A DNA stretch of 64,000 nt from Owenia fusiformis (lineage: Eukaryota > Annelida > Polychaeta > Sabellida > Oweniidae). The stretch covers positions 45,277,885-45,341,884 of the forward strand of contig CAIIXF020000001.1 of the NCBI GenBank assembly GCA_903813345.2, written 5' to 3'. Shown here one piece after another: positions 44,301-64,000 of the stretch. The stretch's first letter is position 1. Each line of letters opens with the position of its first letter. Made by a program: the position numbers and the translations under genes. The notes beneath the pieces were generated by a model. The model was not told the DNA's origin, made no database searches, and saw nothing but the letters and a program-made list of their open reading frames with translations.

Positions 44301-45163
44301 CATATAATGTCTTGTGAATCGTTCGAGGGTATTATTAAGAAAAATAGAGTTTATATATTTAGATAAAAAGTAATGTAAAAGGAAAGGAGGGGTTTTAATA
44401 AAAGTGAATGAAACATATAATGATAATGCTTACAGGCTTTGGGCTAACAGATTCCCCGGTCGGCCTAGCAGCATACATCTTAGAGAAATTCTCTACCTGG
44501 AGTAATAAGGAGAACAGAAATGCCGCAGATGGGAATCTTGAGAAACATTTCAAGATCGACGACCTACTAACAAATGTCATGATCTACTGGACAACAAATA
44601 CAATAACATCATCGATGAGATTCTATAAAGAATTATTTCAGGGAGATTGTTTTAGTTTAACACAAAGGTAAGTTGATTGCTGTAGCTTTTTGTATTTTAG
44701 ATAATCAATGAAGTTATTAACTATATGATGTTATCCACTAATTATGTTATTCAAGATATTCAAGTAAAACAAGCGAGAGAGGAACGTTGACGTTTCAAAA
44801 AAAAAATCTCGATGGTCTTTAACATTTATTGTTGAAATGCCTCTCCCGGCTCTCCCCTATCTCAATATATGCCGTAAATTGCATTTGTCTGATTATTGGG
44901 AATACTCATTGCTATTTTGGATTAAGGTATCTGTTTTTTACTTCAGAATGCTCTCCACAGTGCCAACTGCGCTGGCCTGCTTTCCTCACGAGATAGCCCC
45001 GTGTCCACCGAAGGTTTTGGCCAAGGATATGTACATTAACATTGTTCAATACACCGATTTACCCAAAGGAGGACACTTTGGTGCATTTGAACAACCAGAA
45101 ATACTTGCTCAAGACATTAGGAATTTTGTAAAGAAAATACAAGATAGGCAAAATAGCAAATAA
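41343..45163 (+). CDS. EPHX1: microsomal epoxide hydrolase, seven coding exons
   Basis: ER membrane alpha/beta hydrolase that opens epoxides to diols; in other invertebrates the family includes juvenile-hormone epoxide hydrolases. Exons: 41343-41569, 42132-42334, 42568-42732, 42839-42968, 43218-43432, 44436-44667 and 44947-45163, all GT-AG and in phase, 462 aa (human 455). An N-terminal membrane anchor covers about residues 5-24 (KLALALVVLLPVLIGLFV). The EHN domain follows, with YPHFKT. The oxyanion-hole motif HGWPGS is at 154-159. The nucleophile is Asp227 in QGGDWGS; the tyrosines are Tyr302 (TGYMHIQ) and Tyr377 (RFYKE). The acid is Glu406 (FPHE) and the base His434 in GGHFGAFEQPE. All catalytic residues are present, so the enzyme should be active. 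A TTTATATCATAG acceptor just before the start suggests a non-coding first exon. A MITE (43705-44288) sits in the fifth intron. Confidence 0.97.
43705..44288. mobile_element. 584-bp mariner-type MITE, copy 2
   Basis: Same family and orientation as 40429-41020, in an EPHX1 intron. Starts TACAGGGTGGGCCAAAAACG; its right end GGCACACACTGTA is more eroded. Confidence 0.83.
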
Positions 45164-45164
45164 A

Positions 45165-46135
45165 CAATTTGCTCTTACTCGAGTGACAATGTGGAGTTTT
45201 GGAAGCTGATTTAAGCATAAATGGGACAAAATGTAGAAAGGGAAAATATAATTAATTTTTGAATTGTTTTTTTTGGTGCTGCTTACCAAAATGAATGCTT
45301 AGATCGTTCAAGATATCGGAAATAGTAGACGGCAGGACAATAGTTGAATAATGGAAAATAAGTGGAGGATGATGTTGACCCGGGGGTGTTGAAACCTGCG
45401 AAACGGACTTTACTGCACTTGAATCATGCGAAAATAACTGCCGCTTCGAACTTAACTGCTCCTTGTTGGGGAAAACTAATAATGAAAATAGTTTTAATAG
45501 CATATCGTATGAGGCCTTGGAGAGAGTGGGCTCTAGATAGAGGATCATCGTCCCCTAACTATAAGGTCGCCGCTATGATACCTTGTTGTCCACATCACCA
45601 TTTGGTACATATAGTGGCCTCAATTACAATTAGGAATAAATGGGGGCACTGAGCACCCCAGGTGACTCAGCACAAATAAAATGCAAAATCTCTTACATTT
45701 GACTTGATGTTATTGGTGTCAATTATGAATAAAATATAGAGAAAGCAAAACACGCGATTGACATTGATGTTGGGGGTAGGGGTGAGGAAATGGTAATGGC
45801 TGAGTGTGGGGAAGTTTAATTAGTAATTAGTGTGTCAACCAATGGGAGATTGGTGAGTGTGAATTAATCAGTGTAAGTTACCAGTCAGGAAGGGGTTATA
45901 CTAAGACAAATGATACAAATATATGCAATTACGTAAATCTTGAAGGTTAGAGGCATGGGGAAAGTGAAAGGTGGCAAACATTGGCCTTTGCATATTAGTA
46001 TTATCTTGGTCTCCCTTCTGTTATCTGCCAAAGTTATCCATATCTATAGTTGCGTTATCTAGAGATATCCTATTGATGATATAGCAGAGCTGTCGAACTA
46101 ATTATTTTCATTCAGTTGTTTCATTATCTGCTACA
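45165..46135. other. intergenic stretch
   Basis: About 970 bp between EPHX1 and the secreted-protein gene. A 96-codon frame at 45362-45652 has no recognisable domain and no intron context. Nothing else supported. Confidence 0.5.
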
Positions 46136-47212
46136 ATGATGAAATCTGCTCTTGGTCTTTTCGTATGTCTGGCATACGTCGCCCTCGCTCTTGGACAAGA
46201 CAGGTTCGTAGTTATAACATATTTATAGCCATTCGTATAGAATTGTTACCCTGATTCATAGTATTATGTACAATTTATTTTACTTGGCAAAATGGAATCA
46301 GTTTAACTCAAAAAGCAGAAAAGGAGAATGTTTTGTCAAATATCTTTCTTTTTAGCCTGTTAACCCCAATAAAGTAAGCTTGCATAAGAGTTTCAATGAT
46401 TTCTCGCCGGAAAATCTGTCATCTAGCGATGCTCACACGGATCAAAAACATTAAAAAATGTATTTTCAGCTCTCATTGGTGCTGCGGCAGTCCAATCAAA
46501 CCTGTTGAAAAGCTGATTTCCAACCAAAAACCCCGAGAGGTCTCAAGGTCTGTGTCTGAGCTCGTGAAAGAAGGGGAAGAGAAATGCAATGAAGATGATG
46601 AGTGGTGGGAACCTTGGTGCCCCAAATATGTCACCAAATACAGGTAAGTGTTAGAGTGTACATTGATGTTTTCTCCAGAAATAATTATGACCATTTTGTG
46701 AAGGTATCATACTGATACACCCCCGGGTATACAACCTACGATCTTATCTGACCAGTCATGCATGAAATATTAGTATGTGCCGTATTTTCTAGGTTGAAAT
46801 TCGCTTACCGAATGGACACAGAATACCAAATGGTTGTTTCCCCAGGCGTATGCCAGGACCCAATTTGCTGCGAAGGATTTGTCCTGTTTGCCAAACAATG
46901 CATGCGTAAGACAGTTTAAAACGTCTGAATAATAAATGAAATGTTGCCAGTTATACGATCCCCATAAAGTCATATGATTTAAGGCAGATATAAAGATGGC
47001 AGTAGTTCAGTTAATATTTTCGGAGAATATATGAACTTTAAAAAGGTTGATTGCCATGAACATGATTTCTATCACCTTACGTCTATGGACTTGGTATTGA
47101 TTGTTCCGATGAATGTGCCCACTATTACACGTGCTTTATTTTTCTCATTGCAGGACCTAAAGATGTTGAAATGTACAAGAAGCTCATTGAACGTGGACTC
47201 ATCGATGTTTAA
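46136..47212 (+). CDS. small secreted cysteine-rich protein, four coding exons
   Basis: Not recognised. Exons: 46136-46203, 46470-46643, 46793-46905 and 47154-47212, all GT-AG and in phase, 137 aa. The start encodes a clear signal peptide, MMKSALGLFVCLAYVALALG, likely cleaved before or after QD. The mature part has eight cysteines (WCCG, EEKC, PWC, GVC, ICC, KQC), enough for four disulfides. It has an acidic, tryptophan-rich patch, CNEDDEWWEPWC, and a YRLKFAYRMDTEYQ strand-like segment. It ends in a charged helix-like tail, DVEMYKKLIERGLIDV. AATAAA follows at 47235-47240, only 23 nt after the stop. Every junction preserves frame, so the model is good even without a family. Function could be a mantle, venom, immune or reproductive secretion; the sequence does not say. 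Confidence 0.85.
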
Positions 47213-47234
47213 AAATACACTGGTTTTAATTTAA

Positions 47235-47240
47235 AATAAA
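47235..47240 (+). terminator. poly(A) signal of the secreted-protein gene
   Basis: AATAAA 23 nt downstream of the stop codon, giving a very short 3' UTR, as is common for highly expressed small secreted proteins. Confidence 0.65.
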
Positions 47241-49139
47241 ATGCCTCAAGATTGAATTTTCATGTCACTAGTTATTATTACTTATTGCAGTCCATGTTAA
47301 AACTTAGCTATTTGTCTTCGTCAGTGCTAATTTGAGCCACTTAGCCTCATACCCTTTCGTTTCTAAATGCAACCGGGAATTAAACCTGGACTCTTGCAAA
47401 AATGTAGTATACTCTACACTCGTACATGCCCTTATGTTCTCACTATTGACACAAGTGCTCTTTTAGTTCTAGGTTATTTTATGAAATAAACTTTAAGTCT
47501 CTTGATGCCTTCCTCATTCATGTAATTATACTTTTTTTTTGAATTCTAAAGATAACCAAACTTGTTTTGGTGACAATAAAATGGAAAAGGTCAAAATGTT
47601 TTTGTCATTATCCCATCTTCAAGGCTAGTAAGTAGTATGGTATCTTGGGTAAATATAAGAAAGTATTATTGAATCAACTTTGTATGTTGCAGTATACTTC
47701 CAAATCATTACTCTCGGGTCATTCCCTGATTTTTAGCTTGCTCTGCTCAACCTATCCATCTTGGCATATTGATGTGATACAAATACAAAAATCTTTGTTT
47801 TCATAACACATTATATATTTTTTTTCTTATTAAAGGTTTTTCTTATTTTACATAGGATATAAACAGTAACCTACACATAGCATAAATCACATACGAGCCA
47901 ATTGACCCAAAAGCTGTAGAAATGTGACTCTCTTATTTTACTAGCGTATCTCATATCAGGAATATCACTGGTACCCTCTGGAAGGCTCCAGACCTGATCA
48001 TAAAAGGACACATGCTTTTTACCATTATGTACAAATGATGGTCATCAAAAAGAATTCTAAAAGCATTCTAAAACAATAGGGTAACATGCCTACAGCTGTA
48101 TGGTGCACTTATTTAACATTTTAGTTATGACATCACAATCCCTTGAAATATTGATTGGATGGATCATTTTACATTTAGATACAATTGAAAATTATGACAG
48201 TGTGATGAACTGCTTTGGCTTTGTTCTCAAATATGATACATGTTCAGAATTGCTATTTAGCATTTTAGTTATGACATCACATATCCTAGAAGTATCGATT
48301 GGATGGATTTTGTTTTCAATCAAATATAATGTAATACTTTAACTCCAGTTTTCCTTTATTTGTGATAAATGTTAATATTCACGTTCAAATATATTTTCTT
48401 CAACATTAATGATGGTTTGAGACAATTACAATGCTTATTTATTAGATAAAGCCAATATTCTCACAGAATATTTGGAAAGACAAAATGATAAATACACCGA
48501 TTTACAAAACAAAATATTATTACATTTAACAATTATTGGACATAATGCACCAATAGCATGTGACAATAATGCTAAGTAATCCTTATGTAAATAAACTAAT
48601 GACTAAATATCCATTGGCCTTTCTCCTATGTACATTTATATGGATTTCACCAATGACTGATTCGGAGACAACTTCAGAGTGTTGGCCCCAACTGACACAC
48701 ATGCACTGGTATATGCAGTTTATATACAAGCTTATCTTACAGTTTGGCTATTTCATCCTACCAACCCTAAGGCCTAGGCTAGGTGTTTACTATCAAATAT
48801 ATCCTCAAGAATAAGAGTTGTTATTAGTGCCTAGGAATACTGTTCAGTTGCAATTGGTCCTACATTAATAACTATGATGTGCTTAATTTTGATTCATGGC
48901 TGCAGTTGTGCTGTACAATTTCATTTGAGCAACTTCCTGAAATGCCTCTAAATTGTGTTTGAACTCCCAGTATAGCCACACAGCCATTAACTTTCATGAC
49001 AATCCACAACTGAATATATGAACTGTTTAAACAATGGGTATGCTGTGCGCACAAAATGAAATGTACATCTGGTAGAAAGAAACTCATGTGTTGGCACCCG
49101 TTATATGAGACTGACTAAAAACCCTTTGACCATGTTTCA
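47241..49139. other. gene-free stretch
   Basis: No supported exon. A segment with ATTTTAGTTATGACATCACA is repeated once (about 48113 and 48260), giving an imperfect direct repeat with a period of about 150 bp. Confidence 0.5.
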
Positions 49140-49465
49140 TGCAGTCCTCACGCTTCATGTAGCCTTATGCTACATGTAGTCCTCACTTTATGTAGTCTTA
49201 TACTAAAGATAGTCTACATGTGACAATATGTCTACAATGAAATGCAGACCCATGCTTCATGTAGTCTCATGGTATGTCTACGTGCGGCACGTCTACACTT
49301 TAATGTAGTCTTATGCTACACGTAGTCTAATAATGCAATATGTAGACTACATGCGAAGTGTCTACACTTTAATGTAGTCTCATGCTACATGTAGTCTAAT
49401 AATGCAATATGTAGACTACATGCGAAGTGTCTACACTTTAATGTAGTCTCATGCTACATGTAGTA
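49140..49465. repeat. tandem repeat of palindromic CTACATGTAG words
   Basis: Repeated TGTAGTCT, CTACATGTAG and TACACTTTAATGTAGTCT segments, with about two and a half copies of a unit near 68 bp at about 49290-49460. Most words are self-complementary, so single strands would fold extensively. It lies about 270 bp downstream of the PKA stop codon. Confidence 0.75.
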
Positions 49466-49730
49466 TGCACAGCCTGGTTTTTATCCTTTCCCGATATATA
49501 CACATCTGTCCAGCCCCCAAGAGAGCACCAAGTAATGACACAATCAAACAGCTGGTTGTTATATAGGTATAAAACTACAATTTGACATCCCAGCATTGTG
49601 ACCTTGCTGCATGGTGACATTCCTGTACTGTGTCATCCCTGAACATCTTCAAGTCAATGCTACAATCCTTCAACTGTCCATCCACAAACATCCCAATAAC
49701 AACCACCTGTACTTTGCTCCATTCATCACT

Positions 49731-63720
<13,990 letters not shown>

Positions 63721-63872
63721 CTGAAAATGAAAGATTGCACAAGTATTAGGATTTTGAATGATACGATATAAGTAAGATATAAACAAAGTCTGGAAAATTA
63801 TTCAATAAAATAAGATTAGGTTTGTAAACATGCACTTCAGTTTTAAGTTAGAATTGTCATTAAAATGAACAA

Positions 63873-63992
63873 TGCATTGACATGCAAATGTCACCACCTG
63901 ACATTTGTTACAGAAACCGAACTCTGAGCATTGTCCTCAAAAATATGGAGAGTACCGGTATATTAATATGTTACCACTTGTGGTGGTGACAT
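63873..63992 (+). repeat. hairpin-ended dispersed repeat, copy 5
   Basis: Keeps GCATTGACATGCAAATGTCAC and the terminal GTTACCACTTGTGGTGGTGAC near-palindrome. It lies upstream (in gene sense) of the first visible PKA exon. Confidence 0.72.
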
Positions 63993-64000
63993 AAAAATGA

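Noticed and set aside
45362-45652. 96-codon plus-strand frame after EPHX1
   Set aside because: No domain, no splice-consistent neighbours and an overlapping frame of similar length on the other strand.

Overview
This is an AT-rich piece of a nuclear genome from an invertebrate animal. All coding regions are split by phase-consistent GT-AG introns, and the families present (DNase I, heparan-sulfate 6-O-sulfotransferase, microsomal epoxide hydrolase, OST4, PKA catalytic subunit, a copine-type vWA protein, a C2H2 zinc-finger protein) are metazoan or general eukaryotic. The phylum cannot be fixed from sequence alone. The intron-rich genes, the many short inverted-repeat transposons and the GACG-tailed repeats suit a lophotrochozoan (for example a mollusc) or an ambulacrarian. 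Multiple alternative PKA catalytic-core exons recall what I remember of Aplysia.

Layout: 1-1320, two copies of a 463-bp repeat. 2310-6851 (-), a seven-exon secreted DNase I, with an intron holding a 96-bp array made from its own exon 3. 6900-11400, no gene, mostly inverted-repeat elements. 11558-24897 (-), a seven-exon C2H2 zinc-finger gene. 13924-16931 (+), a complete three-exon HS6ST gene nested inside an intron of the zinc-finger gene. 25480-29540, transposons. 29805-34780 (-), a membrane-anchored copine-type vWA protein with two alternative exon 2 copies. 35200-37226 (+), OST4, probably sharing a divergent promoter region with the vWA gene. 41343-45163 (+), EPHX1-type epoxide hydrolase. 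46136-47212 (+), a small secreted cysteine-rich protein not recognised. 49731-63720 (-), the C-terminal two thirds of a PKA catalytic subunit gene, with its 5' exons beyond the window.

The most interesting signal is exon duplication used for isoform diversity or gone astray. The PKA gene carries three interchangeable copies of the catalytic-loop exon, which reading frame forces to be mutually exclusive, and two copies of the following WALGV exon separated by a 54-nt intron, giving up to six kinase cores. The vWA gene carries two interchangeable exons over its metal-binding DxTxSN segment, again frame-enforced. In the DNase I gene a 3' splice site plus 82 nt of exon has been amplified about 12 times into an array of dead-end acceptor copies. 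The genes have no evident common pathway; HS6ST, OST4 and DNase I all act in or through the secretory route. Much of the remainder is non-autonomous DNA transposons, several with visible target-site duplications.
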